Counted from the stretch's first letter, positions 32,616-41,481 are shown. The stretch is 64,000 bases of DNA from Opitutaceae bacterium (GCA_016715765.1 JADJZJ010000016.1:1-64000), one strand, 5' to 3'. Numbers and translations are program-made. Notes: generated by a model from the sequence alone, not told the origin.

Positions 32616-32993
32616 TCAGGCCTTGGTGGCGGCCTTGGTCTTCAACGCGTCCTGGGCCTGCTTGACCAGGGCATTAAAGGCCACCTCGTCATGAATGGCG
32701 ATGTCGGACAGTACCTTGCGGTCCAGTTCGATGTTCGCAGCCTTGAGGCCCTCGATGAAGCGGCTGTAGCTGATGCCGGCGTTGCGGCAGGCGGCGTTGA
32801 GACGGATGATCCACAGGCTGCGGAATTCACCCTTCTTTTTCTTGCGATCGCGGTAGGCGTACTGCCACGCGTGCTGGACGGCTTCTTTCGCGTAGCGATA
32901 GAGCTTGGATTTGTTGCCGAAATAGCCCTTGGCGTATTTCAGGACTTTCTTGCGCCGCTTGCGGGAAGCGGGGGAGTTTGTTGCACGAGCCAT
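32616..32993 (-). CDS. rplT: 50S ribosomal protein L20
   Basis: 125-residue L20, binding 23S rRNA early in 50S assembly. MARATNSPASRKRRKKVLKYAKGYFGNKSKLYR is its typical basic N-terminus; ending with a Lys/Ala-rich tail. It lies downstream of rpmI (87-base gap). Possible autoregulation through an mRNA leader as in other bacteria cannot be shown from sequence alone. No infC precedes rpmI here. Confidence 0.97.
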   Translation of the reverse strand: MARATNSPASRKRRKKVLKYAKGYFGNKSKLYRYAKEAVQHAWQYAYRDRKKKKGEFRSLWIIRLNAACRNAGISYSRFIEGLKAANIELDRKVLSDIAIHDEVAFNALVKQAQDALKTKAATKA

Positions 32994-33080
32994 GTTGTGT
33001 TTTCCTTTTGGTTAAATCGCCGGCGGGTCGGCTGGGATGATCACCCGCCTGGCGTGGTTGATGTGATGCGCAGCAAACGG

Positions 33081-33275
33081 TCAGAGACCGTGGGGCAGAC
33101 AACGCTTGAGCGGCGGTGTATGCGTTGCTGACAGAACCTTGGCTTTGCCGAGGCGCCGTTTTTGCTTGGAGGACTTTGTGTTGGCGATGTGCCGGGTCCC
33201 GGGCGAACGGTGCAACAGCTTGCCGGTGGCGGTCAGCTTGAAGCGCTTGGCAACGGACTTTTTGGTCTTTTGCAT
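33081..33275 (-). CDS. rpmI: 50S ribosomal protein L35
   Basis: 64-residue L35: MQKTKKSVAKRFKLTATGKLLHRSPGTRHIANTKS, then KRRLG. The start at 33275 is taken from homology; an in-frame upstream Met adds five non-conserved residues. First gene of a short unit with rplT. infC, the usual partner, is not in this window. Confidence 0.95.
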   Translation of the reverse strand: MQKTKKSVAKRFKLTATGKLLHRSPGTRHIANTKSSKQKRRLGKAKVLSATHTPPLKRCLPHGL

Positions 33276-33407
33276 GGATGAGCTGTTCAAAACAGAGCAG
33301 CGTACTGCCGCTGTAAAGGGAAATTTTGAGAGTCTGCAGTGGGATCGCCAAAAGGCGGTGTTCCGGACTGGAATTGAGGCCGGCCGCAGCCGGATTCAGG
33401 TTTCAAA

Positions 33408-33484
<77 letters not shown>

Positions 33485-33600
33485 ATAACATTTGGAAGGG
33501 TGCCTTGCACCCCGTGGACTGAGCAGCAAAAGGAAGCAATTTTGCCGCCGCAAACTAAATCCGCCCTAATTCCGACTTATTGCCGGGCGGCAAGACAATT

Positions 33601-33628
33601 GGCTCCCGGCGCTTAGCGCGCCGGAGCC
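33601..33628 (-). terminator. possible hairpin terminator over the last codons
   Basis: GGCTCCCGGCGC and GCGCGCCGGAGCC flank the stop codon of the last gene of the ton-type operon. The stem is strong but only a short T-poor tract follows, so termination is tentative. Confidence 0.4.
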
Positions 33629-34146
33629 ACTGCCACCGGCATGGCGGTCATCGCACTGCTGGCGGCCTTCTGGCGCACCATCTCGGTGCGACGCTGGACT
33701 TCAATTTCCGCCGTGCGTTTGTCAATGAGGGCCCGCTCCACGGCCTTGGCCTGAGTCAGGACCTCGGCATTGAGCTTCTCCTTGGCGCGGCGCAGGGAAT
33801 CCAACTCGATCTCCAAATTGGCAATCTGGCGGGCAAATTCATCAGCCTCGGCCGTGTTCTTGTCCGTGGCATCCTGGATCTCTTTGCCAACCGCTTCCCA
33901 ATCAGCAATCTTCTTGGCTTCCTTCTCGGCATCCTCGGCGGCACGTTTGGCGGCGCGACGGGCGGCATCCTGACGGGCCATTTCCTCGATTTCGGCCTTT
34001 TTGTCGGCCTCGATTTTTTGCACGCGGGCAACCTCGATCTTGCGCAGGCGATCCTTCTCCTTGGCTTCCTTGACGTGAGTCAGGTAGAAGAAGACGAAGA
34101 TCAGCGTCAAAACGAGGGGGAAGATGAAATAGAGCCACTTTTTCAT
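33613..34146 (-). CDS. single-pass membrane coiled-coil protein (TolA-like stalk), second copy
   Basis: 177 residues. N-terminal membrane anchor (WLYFIFPLVLTLIFVFFYL), then about 130 residues of Lys/Glu/Ala-rich heptad sequence (KEAKEKDRLRKIEVARVQKI onward) and a short Ala/Pro tail. It resembles the gene before it (34169-34708) in layout: short MKK start, hydrophobic anchor, long charged helix, and a final IDK/Leu heptad segment. Topology (N-in, helix in periplasm) is that of TolA domain II. It is the last gene of the exbB-exbD-exbD-tonB-TPR operon. No C-terminal TolA domain III is present. Function inferred from context only. Confidence 0.7.
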   Translation of the reverse strand: MKKWLYFIFPLVLTLIFVFFYLTHVKEAKEKDRLRKIEVARVQKIEADKKAEIEEMARQDAARRAAKRAAEDAEKEAKKIADWEAVGKEIQDATDKNTAEADEFARQIANLEIELDSLRRAKEKLNAEVLTQAKAVERALIDKRTAEIEVQRRTEMVRQKAASSAMTAMPVAVAPAR

Positions 34147-34168
34147 GTGAAGAGGGAGCAGAATGTTC

Positions 34169-34708
34169 TTAAGAGGATGATTTGAGCTTGGCCGCCGCCG
34201 CCGCCGCGGCCGCTTGGGCGGCATCTGCCTTCGCAATCTGGTCGATAAGATCGCTCAGGGCCTTTGCATTGGTCTCAGCCAAGGTCACATAGGTGCGCAG
34301 AAATTTTTCCTCGTCGACCAGCTTGCGCTTCTGCTCATCGAGTTTGGCCATCAGTTCCTTTTCCGTTTTCACCTCAGCCGTCAGGCGTTCAACCTGCTTC
34401 TCGAGCTTGTCGCGGTCGCGGTAGGACTTGTTGCGGGCCTCAACCGCGGCCTGGCGGGCCTCACGGTCGGCGCGCTCCTTGATCTCGCGCTGTTCCTTGG
34501 CCTTCTTGCGGCGCTCCTGCTCGGCATACGCGTTCTTGATGGCAAGCTCACGGTCCTGGGCTTCCTTGCGGAGCTTGTCTTCCTTGATCTGGCGCGCCTG
34601 GCGCACCTTGGCCTGCTCCTTGGCTTCGTATTCGGAACGGAAATTCCACCAGAAACCGAAAAACACCAGCATCGCTACAGCCGGGAAAATGACGTAGGCT
34701 TTCTTCAT
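34169..34708 (-). CDS. single-pass membrane coiled-coil protein (TolA-like stalk), first copy
   Basis: 179 residues beginning MKKAYVIFPAVAMLVFFGFW, one membrane helix, followed by a long KxxEA-type helix (EYEAKEQAKVRQARQIKEDK and onward to residue about 140) and a poly-Ala end. Paralogous in design to the next gene. It sits 30 bases downstream of the TPR gene and 22 bases before its paralogue. The design suggests a periplasm-spanning rod linked to the ExbB/ExbD motor or a partner of the TPR protein; that is inference. Confidence 0.7.
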   Translation of the reverse strand: MKKAYVIFPAVAMLVFFGFWWNFRSEYEAKEQAKVRQARQIKEDKLRKEAQDRELAIKNAYAEQERRKKAKEQREIKERADREARQAAVEARNKSYRDRDKLEKQVERLTAEVKTEKELMAKLDEQKRKLVDEEKFLRTYVTLAETNAKALSDLIDQIAKADAAQAAAAAAAAKLKSSS

Positions 34709-34738
34709 AAGGTAAGGGGGGTCGGATAAAGATGAAAT

Positions 34739-36130
34739 TTAGGTGGCGCGCGTGCCGGTCTTGGCCGCCTCACGGTCGCGGATGCCCTCTTCCACCGCCT
34801 GCCGCAGGCGGTTGAGCTGGCCGTCGGTGGGAGCATCGGGAAGTGCCAGCGTCTGCTTGATCACATCAAGGGCTTCCTCGAGCTTGCCGAGTTCGAAGCA
34901 GAGATAAGCGAGGAAGGAATAGGCCGAGGCCGGCTTTTCCAATCCACCCTTCTCTGTGGCGAGCTTCAGGTGCTTGTAGGAATCCGACAACTGATCCAAA
35001 CTGTAATAGATCTGGCCGATCTGGAATTCCAGCTGGCCCGACTTGGGATAAAACTTGGTGGCATCGTTCAACGCCTCGATGGCCTGGCTCTCGCGATTCA
35101 CCTGCTGGTACGAGTAGGCCAGCAACTCCCAGTTCTTCTGGGTATTCTCGATCAAGCCATTCTTCAGGCCGTTGTGGAGCAGCTCGGTCGCCTTGCCGTA
35201 CTGGCCCATGTTGAAATAGATGCCGATGAGATTGAAGTTATCCTTGGGCGTGTTGAGGAATCCCAGGGTCTGGGCCCGCTCGATGGTCACCGCCGCCCGC
35301 AAATTGTTTGCCAGGGCAACCTTTTCATCTCCATCCGACGACATGGTCACATAGGTGGCCATCAACTGCTGCCAGTAATTCTTGTTTGAGGGGTAGCGCT
35401 TGACCAGGAGTTCGTAGTACTCCGAAGCCCGCTTGAAATCACCCTGCTGCTGGAGCGTCGCGAGCAGAATCACGTAAAAGTTTTCCTTGGGATGATTGCT
35501 CAGCAAAAGCGACTTCTCGGCGTTGATCTTGGCCTTGTTGAGCAGGGCCTGGTCGATCTTATCCGGATTCAACACCGCGCGATTATAGAGCAGCGAGGTG
35601 TAGAAGAGCATCGTATCGGCGCTCGGGGGCGACTCGGCGATGATCCGCTCCAGATACAGCGTGGCCTTGGTCAGATACTGCTGCTGGATCGCCGGTGATT
35701 TGCTGGCCGTACCCTCCTGATAATAAATCTTGGACAGGTAATCCAACATCATGCCCACATTCTTCTTCTCGAAATAGCCGTACGTGTCGGACAACCGGAG
35801 CGCGGTTTCCATCGGGGCGATCGACTTGTCGTAATCGCCCTTCTGCAGGTACAGCTTGGCCAGAATATCGCTGAGGAAGGCCTGATCGTAGCTGTTGGGA
35901 GCCGCCGAATTGTTAAGTCGGACGATGAGGCCCACCGCGCCATCCCAATTCTTGGCATCAATCATCGGCTGGAGCTTGCCCAGTTCCTCGCCGATACGCT
36001 CGGATAGCTGAAAATCGCCTCGCGTACCCTGGGCCGAGACCTGAACGGGGGCCAGCAGGAGCAAGGCAAATAGCGCACTGAGCAACCAAAAGCCCAGGGC
36101 CTTGGTCAGCGGCGAAACGAATTTACGCAT
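34739..36130 (-). CDS. TPR-repeat periplasmic protein of the Ton-type operon
   Basis: 463-residue exported protein. Signal sequence LGFWLLSALFALLLLAPVQVSA, then multiple tetratricopeptide repeats, for example FLSDILAKLYLQKGDYDKSIAPMETAL, VILLATLQQQGDFKRASEYYELLVKRYP and FNLIGIYFNMGQYGKATELL. TPR arrays mediate protein contacts. The position directly after tonB argues for a scaffold between inner-membrane motor and the outer membrane. Start at 36130 (MRKFVSPL); another Met five codons upstream is possible. Confidence 0.85.
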   Translation of the reverse strand: MRKFVSPLTKALGFWLLSALFALLLLAPVQVSAQGTRGDFQLSERIGEELGKLQPMIDAKNWDGAVGLIVRLNNSAAPNSYDQAFLSDILAKLYLQKGDYDKSIAPMETALRLSDTYGYFEKKNVGMMLDYLSKIYYQEGTASKSPAIQQQYLTKATLYLERIIAESPPSADTMLFYTSLLYNRAVLNPDKIDQALLNKAKINAEKSLLLSNHPKENFYVILLATLQQQGDFKRASEYYELLVKRYPSNKNYWQQLMATYVTMSSDGDEKVALANNLRAAVTIERAQTLGFLNTPKDNFNLIGIYFNMGQYGKATELLHNGLKNGLIENTQKNWELLAYSYQQVNRESQAIEALNDATKFYPKSGQLEFQIGQIYYSLDQLSDSYKHLKLATEKGGLEKPASAYSFLAYLCFELGKLEEALDVIKQTLALPDAPTDGQLNRLRQAVEEGIRDREAAKTGTRAT

Positions 36131-36148
36131 TGTAAGCACGTCCATGAT

Positions 36149-36802
36149 TTATTCGTTGATTTTGAACGTGATAAGCTGCTGTACGCGACCGGTATTCACG
36201 ACGCGTCCGCCTTTTTTGCCGGGGCGGAACTTCCATTTGCTGACGGCTTGGATGGCCGCAGCCTCAAACTCACGCTGGGTGGAACGAACAATGAAGGGAT
36301 TCCGGACATCGCCATTGGTATCGACGATGAACTCAACCACGACCTCGCCCTCGATACCCGCGCGACGCATCTCAAAGGGATACTGCGGCTGGATCTGCAC
36401 ACGCGGGGTGGGTTTCTGATCCAGCGTGTTGATATCGAACACCTCGATGCCCTTGCCGAGGCCCTGCAGGCGGCCCTGGGGGATGGCGATGACGCCGGCC
36501 ACGGGCTTGATGCCTTCCGGTGGCGGCGGCTGGATCTGCTGGACAAAGGAATCAACCTGGACGAGTTGCGGGACGTCGGTCGCCATCGGAGGGGCAAATT
36601 CCACCTTTTCCGCGGGCGCATCCTCACTGTCGACGACCTCGGGCTCTTCCGGCTCAAGATCGGGCATCTTCATGAGCTCGATGGTGGGCATCTCCTCCTC
36701 CACCGCCGCCTTCTTGGGCTTCGACTTGATGTAGGAACTGGCGAAAACGCCACCGTGCAACAAGGCGGAAATCAGGATACCAATGATTAAATCCCGGCGC
36801 AT
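36149..36802 (-). CDS. energy transducer TonB
   Basis: 217-residue TonB-family protein. N-terminal anchor (RRDLIIGILISALLHGGVFASSYI, with the conserved His in the membrane helix), a Pro/Glu-rich spacer (EMPTIELMKMPDLEPEEPEV), and a C-terminal TonB fold: YPFEMRRAGIEGEVVVEFIV, DVRNPFIV, AAIQAVSKWKFRPG. Its job is to carry proton-motive force to outer-membrane receptors. Start at 36802 is chosen because it places the anchor at the N-terminus. Confidence 0.92.
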   Translation of the reverse strand: MRRDLIIGILISALLHGGVFASSYIKSKPKKAAVEEEMPTIELMKMPDLEPEEPEVVDSEDAPAEKVEFAPPMATDVPQLVQVDSFVQQIQPPPPEGIKPVAGVIAIPQGRLQGLGKGIEVFDINTLDQKPTPRVQIQPQYPFEMRRAGIEGEVVVEFIVDTNGDVRNPFIVRSTQREFEAAAIQAVSKWKFRPGKKGGRVVNTGRVQQLITFKINE

Positions 36803-36827
36803 AATGATATATAGCGACTGTGGTTGG

Positions 36828-37262
36828 TTAGCGGCCGGTGGAACGAACCCGAGTTTCAACGGAAACCTGCTTGATGCCGGCTTCGCGGACTTCATCGAGA
36901 ACCCGCACGCCGATACCGAAACGGGCCTTGTCATCCGTAGTGATCAGCACGCGGGCGTTGGGAAACCGGGTTTTGTGATTTTGCAGCAAGGCTTTGATCT
37001 CGGTCACGTTGACCAGATCCTTGTTCCAATAGCAGGTGCCTTGGTCGGAAACCTGCAGGGTCACGGTCTCCTCCTCGTCCTGCTTCTCACCGGGCACATT
37101 GCTGGCCACGGGCAACTGGACATCCACCGACTGGATCTTGTCCAAGGAGAGGGTGAAAAGCACGAAAGTGGCGAGCAGGAAGAAGATAACGTCGATGAGA
37201 GGGATGATCTCAATACGTGCCTTCTTCTTGACCTCTGGCGGAACTAAACTTTGGCCTGACAT
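36828..37262 (-). CDS. exbD: biopolymer transporter ExbD, second copy
   Basis: 144 residues. Single membrane helix with the proton-carrying Asp in IPLIDVIFFLLATFVLFTL (about residues 20-38), then the periplasmic domain with LITTDDKARFGIGVRVLDEVREAGIKQVSVET. The N-terminal segment is nearly identical to the first ExbD (37321), and the periplasmic parts differ, so the two could form a heteromer. Part of the exbB-led operon. Confidence 0.92.
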   Translation of the reverse strand: MSGQSLVPPEVKKKARIEIIPLIDVIFFLLATFVLFTLSLDKIQSVDVQLPVASNVPGEKQDEEETVTLQVSDQGTCYWNKDLVNVTEIKALLQNHKTRFPNARVLITTDDKARFGIGVRVLDEVREAGIKQVSVETRVRSTGR

Positions 37263-37320
37263 GGATAGGGAGTGCTAAGTGCGCCGCGAACCGACTGGGG
37301 GTGTCGGCAAGGGCTCTGGA

Positions 37321-37752
37321 TTAGGATGAGCCGGGCGGACGGATCTTTGTTTCAATAAAGACCTTGTTGATGTTCTTCTTCCGAACCTCGTCAAAAACGT
37401 AGATCGCCTGGCTGAAGAAGGCGTTTTCGTCGCCATTGATCAGGATGCGGGGATTGGGTTCCGCCATTTTGTAACGTTCCAAACGCAGCAGGAATTCATC
37501 CAAGGTGATCGGATCCTTGTCCCATGCCAGCGTGCCCTCGGCGGTGATGGATATCGTCACCGAACCGGCGGGATCGCGCGGCTCGCTGGTGGAGGACTGC
37601 GGCAGCGCCACCTTGAGTCCCTGGGACTTGTTCAGCGAAAGCGTGAACAGCACGAAGGTGGCGAGCAGAAAGAAGATGACGTCAATGAGAGGAATGATCT
37701 CAATGCGCGCCTTCTTCTTCACAGTGCTACCGGGAGGACTTATTCCGGACAT
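37321..37752 (-). CDS. exbD: biopolymer transporter ExbD, first copy
   Basis: 143 residues. KKKARIEIIPLIDVIFFLLA holds the conserved membrane Asp; periplasmic part ends PRILINGDENAFFSQAIYVFDEVRKKNINKVFIETK. Directly downstream of the ExbB gene with 51 bases between. Two tandem ExbD genes per ExbB are common in Bacteroidota and Verrucomicrobiota Ton systems. Confidence 0.92.
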   Translation of the reverse strand: MSGISPPGSTVKKKARIEIIPLIDVIFFLLATFVLFTLSLNKSQGLKVALPQSSTSEPRDPAGSVTISITAEGTLAWDKDPITLDEFLLRLERYKMAEPNPRILINGDENAFFSQAIYVFDEVRKKNINKVFIETKIRPPGSS

Positions 37753-37803
37753 GGTGGATTACGTTTCCGATAAAGGTGCGAACAGGGTGACTGCCGCGGG
37801 CAA

Positions 37804-38463
37804 TCAGCGGGAAGCGGCACTCTCGTGCTTCTTCACAATCAACTCGAGAGCATTGGCGGCGTCGGCCACCTCATGCTTGGCTTCCTCAGCGCGGGCGTTG
37901 AGATAGTTGAAGGGCAGCAGGCCGGTGACGGCGATGGCCAGACCGCAGGCGGTGGCGATCAGGGCCTCGGCAACACCACCGGTGATGTTGCCGGCAGCCG
38001 TGGCCAGGTCACCCGTCATGTTACCGAAGGTACGCATCATGCCGGTGACGGTGCCCAGCAGGCCGAGCAGCGGGGCGGCGGTGATGACGGTGTCCAGCGT
38101 GGCCATGCCCTGCTGGAAGCGGTTGAGCTCCTGGCCGGAGGCGCGGATGAAGGCGTTGGACAGCGAGCTGGAGCGATGGGAAAGGGCGTAGACCAGGATG
38201 CGGGCCACGAAGTCCTTGCTCTTCTTGCCGATGGCGATGGCGCCGTCGATGTCGTTGCGCTCAACCCCGTCGAGCATCTTCTCCACGACCTCCTGCTCGC
38301 GGCTGCTATTCTCGCGCATGATGAAGATCAGGCGTTCCACGATCACCGTGAGACCAATGAAGGAAATGAGCAGGATGGGCCACATGATGTAACCACCATG
38401 GATGAACAACTCCATCGGAGTCTGGTTCATGAGGAATGCAAACGGCAGCATTTGAGTAATCAT
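37804..38463 (-). CDS. exbB: MotA/TolQ/ExbB proton channel family protein
   Basis: 219-residue inner-membrane protein with three helices. The first is near residues 22-48 (GGYIMWPILLISFIGLTVIVERLIF); the conserved proton-channel core is in MATLDTVITAAPLLGLLGTVTGM and GGVAEALIATACGLAIAVTGLLPFNYL. It is first in the operon with two exbD genes, tonB, a TPR protein and two coiled-coil proteins. The stretch upstream, 38464-38755, holds no gene. Confidence 0.93.
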   Translation of the reverse strand: MITQMLPFAFLMNQTPMELFIHGGYIMWPILLISFIGLTVIVERLIFIMRENSSREQEVVEKMLDGVERNDIDGAIAIGKKSKDFVARILVYALSHRSSSLSNAFIRASGQELNRFQQGMATLDTVITAAPLLGLLGTVTGMMRTFGNMTGDLATAAGNITGGVAEALIATACGLAIAVTGLLPFNYLNARAEEAKHEVADAANALELIVKKHESAASR

Positions 38464-38755
38464 AGGAGGGGGAGGATTTAAAGAGCTTGGGTTAGGGAGT
38501 GGGGAAAGAAACGCGCAGGGGAACCAATTCTAATTCGTGATGATTCAGGACCTCGCACCTTGGTCAAATATGTAACGTGCGAAAATGCTCTGGGAGCTTT
38601 GCTTCTGGGAGTTGACGGAAGGTATCAAGATAAGCAGTCCGTGAGGAGGAGAAGTGGTCGTATTAAGGAAAGGAATCGAAAAAAGCGTTATCGAAACACC
38701 ACTGTCAACTTACTTCCTAAAGAAATCACAGTGAGAATGGAGTTAATAAGTAAAA

Positions 38756-38829
38756 TGGCTGCCCGACTAGGATTCGAACCTAGACAGAACGAGTCAGAGT
38801 CGTTCGTGCTACCATTACACCATCGGGCA
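38756..38829 (-). tRNA. tRNA-Gln (anticodon CTG)
   Basis: Acceptor TGCCCGA/TCGGGCA, anticodon stem AACGA/TCGTT around CTCTGAC (CTG), T-arm CTAGG TTCGAAT CCTAG, discriminator G, encoded CCA. Reads CAG. With gatCAB in the window, charging may be indirect via Glu-tRNA(Gln). Confidence 0.95.
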
Positions 38830-38875
38830 GTGAGGATCGCGCGCGGAAAAGTCTTACCGGGCTCGGATGGCGGAC

Positions 38876-38950
38876 TGGAGCCGGCGATGGGATTCGAACC
38901 CGCAACCGCCTGTTTACAAAACAGGTGCTCTACCATTGAGCTACGCCGGC
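38876..38950 (-). tRNA. tRNA-Thr (anticodon TGT)
   Basis: Acceptor GCCGGCG/CGCCGGC, anticodon stem CCTGT/ACAGG with loop TTTGTAA (TGT), T-arm GCGGG TTCGAAT CCCAT-like pairing, discriminator T, encoded CCA. Reads ACA. Confidence 0.95.
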
Positions 38951-39020
38951 AGTAAGTGCTGCGTCGCGATGATGCATATGAAAGAACCCAAACACCAGCC
39001 AACGCTCGCCGGGCGAAAAT

Positions 39021-39095
<75 letters not shown>

Positions 39096-39379
39096 AAACA
39101 GAAGGGTGAAAAGCTCAGAATCCATCCTGTGTTGTCAACTGTGATTTCGATTCCCGGGCCTCCGGGAGCAAAGTCTTCCATACTACCGGGAGAATATGAC
39201 GGTTGAATCGCGAAAAAACAGAGATCGAATGAACCCGGATCCACCGGCCATTGCCGACTTCGGACTTCTGCGCATCCCCACCCCGGCCAGCGGCCGCGGT
39301 CATTGATCCCCGGACTTCCCCACCCTTGACCGCACAAAATGATTTTCTTTCCCCGCGGCCTTGTTCCAGTGTGGCGGCA

Positions 39380-39949
39380 ATGGATGCCACCCAACAAGAG
39401 GTTCTGAACATTTTCACCCGCACACGCGCCCTGCTGGAGGGGCACTTCGTCCTGCGTTCCGGCCTGCATAGCGCACACTACTTCCAATGCGCACAGGTCT
39501 GCCAGCACATGGATGCGATTGAGCGCCTGGCCGGCCTCCTGGCGGCCAAATTGAAGCCCTGCCAGTTCAGCACCGTGCTGGCGCCGGCCATGGGCGGGCT
39601 CGTAATCGGCCAGGAATTGGCCAGGCAGACCAAGTCCCGCTACATCTTTGCGGAAAAGGAAAACAATGCGCTGGTGCTGCGCCGCGGCTTCACCTTCGCC
39701 CCGGGCGAACGTGTCCTGATCGCGGAGGATGTAGTCACCCGCGGGGGCCGCGTGCAGGAATGCCTGAACCTTGTGCGTCAGGGCGGCGGCGTGCCGGTGG
39801 CCGTCGCGATGCTGGTGGACCGCAGCGCCGGCCAAGCCAGTTTCGACGTGCCGGCCATCTCGTTGCTCGAGCTGAGTTTCCCGACCTACGCCGCCGACGC
39901 CGTCCCGCCCGCGCTCGCCGCGATCCCGGTGCAGAAGCCCGGGAGCTGA
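39380..39949 (+). CDS. pyrE: orotate phosphoribosyltransferase
   Basis: 189-residue enzyme joining orotate to PRPP in pyrimidine synthesis. The PRPP loop is VLIAEDVVTRGGRVQECL (about residues 113-130); also HFVLRSGLHSAHYFQC at the N-terminus and LAPAMGGLVIGQELA. Start at 39380 (MDATQQEVLNIF) is preferred over an upstream Met because the extension is Pro/Arg-rich and not conserved. The gap 39096-39379 before it has no visible gene. Confidence 0.93.
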   Translation: MDATQQEVLNIFTRTRALLEGHFVLRSGLHSAHYFQCAQVCQHMDAIERLAGLLAAKLKPCQFSTVLAPAMGGLVIGQELARQTKSRYIFAEKENNALVLRRGFTFAPGERVLIAEDVVTRGGRVQECLNLVRQGGGVPVAVAMLVDRSAGQASFDVPAISLLELSFPTYAADAVPPALAAIPVQKPGS

Positions 39950-39973
39950 GGCGCGGCTGAAGGTGGCGGCATT

Positions 39974-40045
39974 GCAGGCAGCCTGCTCGCAGGCGCTCGG
40001 TTTGGCAGCGCATGCACAGCGAGCGCGAGCGAACTCGCCGCCTGC
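39974..40045. repeat. GCAGGC palindrome pair, divergent GCTTGC-family copy
   Basis: Left arm GCAGGCAGCCTGCTCGCAGG (39974-39993) and inverted arm whose complement is GCAGGCGGCGAGTTCGCTCG (ends 40045). Stems GCCTG/CAGGC and GCGAG/CTCGC pair fully with loops CTCG and TTCG. The leading GTAG is GCAG in both arms. It lies between convergent pyrE and the Do-type protease. Confidence 0.65.
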
Positions 40046-40062
40046 CGGTCGCCGCTGACCGA

Positions 40063-41481
40063 CTACTTCACCACCAGCGGCACATAGCGGTAGCCGCCCC
40101 GGTAGTAGATGAGCAGCAAGTTGCGCTCGCCGGGCCGCAGGAGCTCCTTGGCACTGGCCACGTCGGTCACCGGCATGCGGTTGATCTCGATGATGACCAC
40201 ATTGGGCGCCAGGCGGTCCGCGTACGGCGACTTGGCGTCGACATTGGTGATGACAAGCCCGGTTACGCGGGAATCCACATTGAGGCGGCGGCGCTCATCG
40301 TCGGTGAGCTTGGTGGCCTCGACGCCGGCCAGGAGTTCGTTCGGCTTTTCCGTAAGCGTGCCGAGCGTGACCTCGATCGTCTGTCCCTTGCCGTCGCGGA
40401 GAATGCTGAGGTTGACCTTGGAACCGGGAATGGACTGGGCGATGGTCAGGCGCAGGTCTTCCAGCGACATGATCGCGCGGCCGTTGACCGCGAGGATGAT
40501 GTCGGTGCGCTTGAGCATGGCCTTCTCCGCCGGGCTGTCCGGGGTGATGTCGGTGATGGCCACGCCCTTCGTGTCCTTGGGCAGGCCGAGGGACTCGGCG
40601 AGTTCCGGTGTGACGGACTCGGTGAAGACCCCGAGATAGCCGCGGGCCACCGTGCCGGTCTCGATGAGACTGTGCATGATGGAGGCCGCGAGGTTGACCG
40701 GGATCGCGAAGCCGATGCCGATGTTGCCCCGGGTCGTCGAAACGATGGCGCTGTTGATGCCGACGAGCCGGCCGCGCGCGTCAATCAGGGCGCCGCCGGA
40801 ATTGCCCATGTTGATGGCGGCGTCGGTCTGGATGAAATCCTCGTAACCCTGAACGTTCTCGAGGAGGCCGAGCTTGTTGCGACCCTTGGCCGAGACAATG
40901 CCCATGGTGACGGTCTGGCCGACGCCCAGCGGGTTGCCCATGGCGAAGACGACGTCGCCCACCCGGATCTTGTCGCTGTCGGCAAGCGTGACGGTGGGCA
41001 GGTTCTCCGCCTCGATCTTGATCACGGCGACGTCGGTCTTGGGGTCGGCCCCGATGAGTTTGGCCTTGAACTCGCGCTCGTCGGGCAAAAGCACGCTCAA
41101 TTCATCCGCGCCCTCCACGACGTGGTTGTTGGTGATGATGTAGCCATCCGCAGTGACGATCACGCCGGAGCCCATGCCCTCCTCCTTGCGCTCGCGCACC
41201 TGGTCGGGCATGTCGGGGAAAAACTGCCGCAGCAGCGGATTGGGCGCCGCCCGCTGGGCGACGATCTTGCTGGAGTACACGGAGACGACCGCCTTCTGCA
41301 CCGGTTCGACGATGTCGGCGTAGCTGACCAGTGTGGACGACTTGCCCTCGCTGACGGGCGTGGGATCGATGCTGAGCTGGGGTTTCTTGGCGGTGGCTGC
41401 GACGCTGACGCCGGCCGCGAGCAGCAGAATGCCGCCGATGAGCGAGGAACTGACGATGAGGTGAAGCTTGGAGAGTTTCAT
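40063..41481 (-). CDS. degP: Do/DegP-type periplasmic serine protease
   Basis: 472-residue HtrA-family protease and chaperone. Signal peptide (LIVSSSLIGGILLLAAGVSVAA), trypsin-like triad His in ITNNHVVEG, Asp in DPKTDVAVIK, Ser in MGNSGGALI, then two PDZ domains (GYLGVFTESVTPELAE onward, and the last about 90 residues). Q-linker with LRQFFPDMP matches DegP. It works on misfolded outer-membrane proteins. Start at 41481, seven codons inside a longer frame, because it begins the signal peptide. Confidence 0.93.
   Translation of the reverse strand: MKLSKLHLIVSSSLIGGILLLAAGVSVAATAKKPQLSIDPTPVSEGKSSTLVSYADIVEPVQKAVVSVYSSKIVAQRAAPNPLLRQFFPDMPDQVRERKEEGMGSGVIVTADGYIITNNHVVEGADELSVLLPDEREFKAKLIGADPKTDVAVIKIEAENLPTVTLADSDKIRVGDVVFAMGNPLGVGQTVTMGIVSAKGRNKLGLLENVQGYEDFIQTDAAINMGNSGGALIDARGRLVGINSAIVSTTRGNIGIGFAIPVNLAASIMHSLIETGTVARGYLGVFTESVTPELAESLGLPKDTKGVAITDITPDSPAEKAMLKRTDIILAVNGRAIMSLEDLRLTIAQSIPGSKVNLSILRDGKGQTIEVTLGTLTEKPNELLAGVEATKLTDDERRRLNVDSRVTGLVITNVDAKSPYADRLAPNVVIIEINRMPVTDVASAKELLRPGERNLLLIYYRGGYRYVPLVVK

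Noticed and set aside
38560..38955. 131-codon plus-strand frame across two tRNA genes
   Set aside because: It passes through tRNA-Gln and most of tRNA-Thr on the opposite strand, so it is not a gene.
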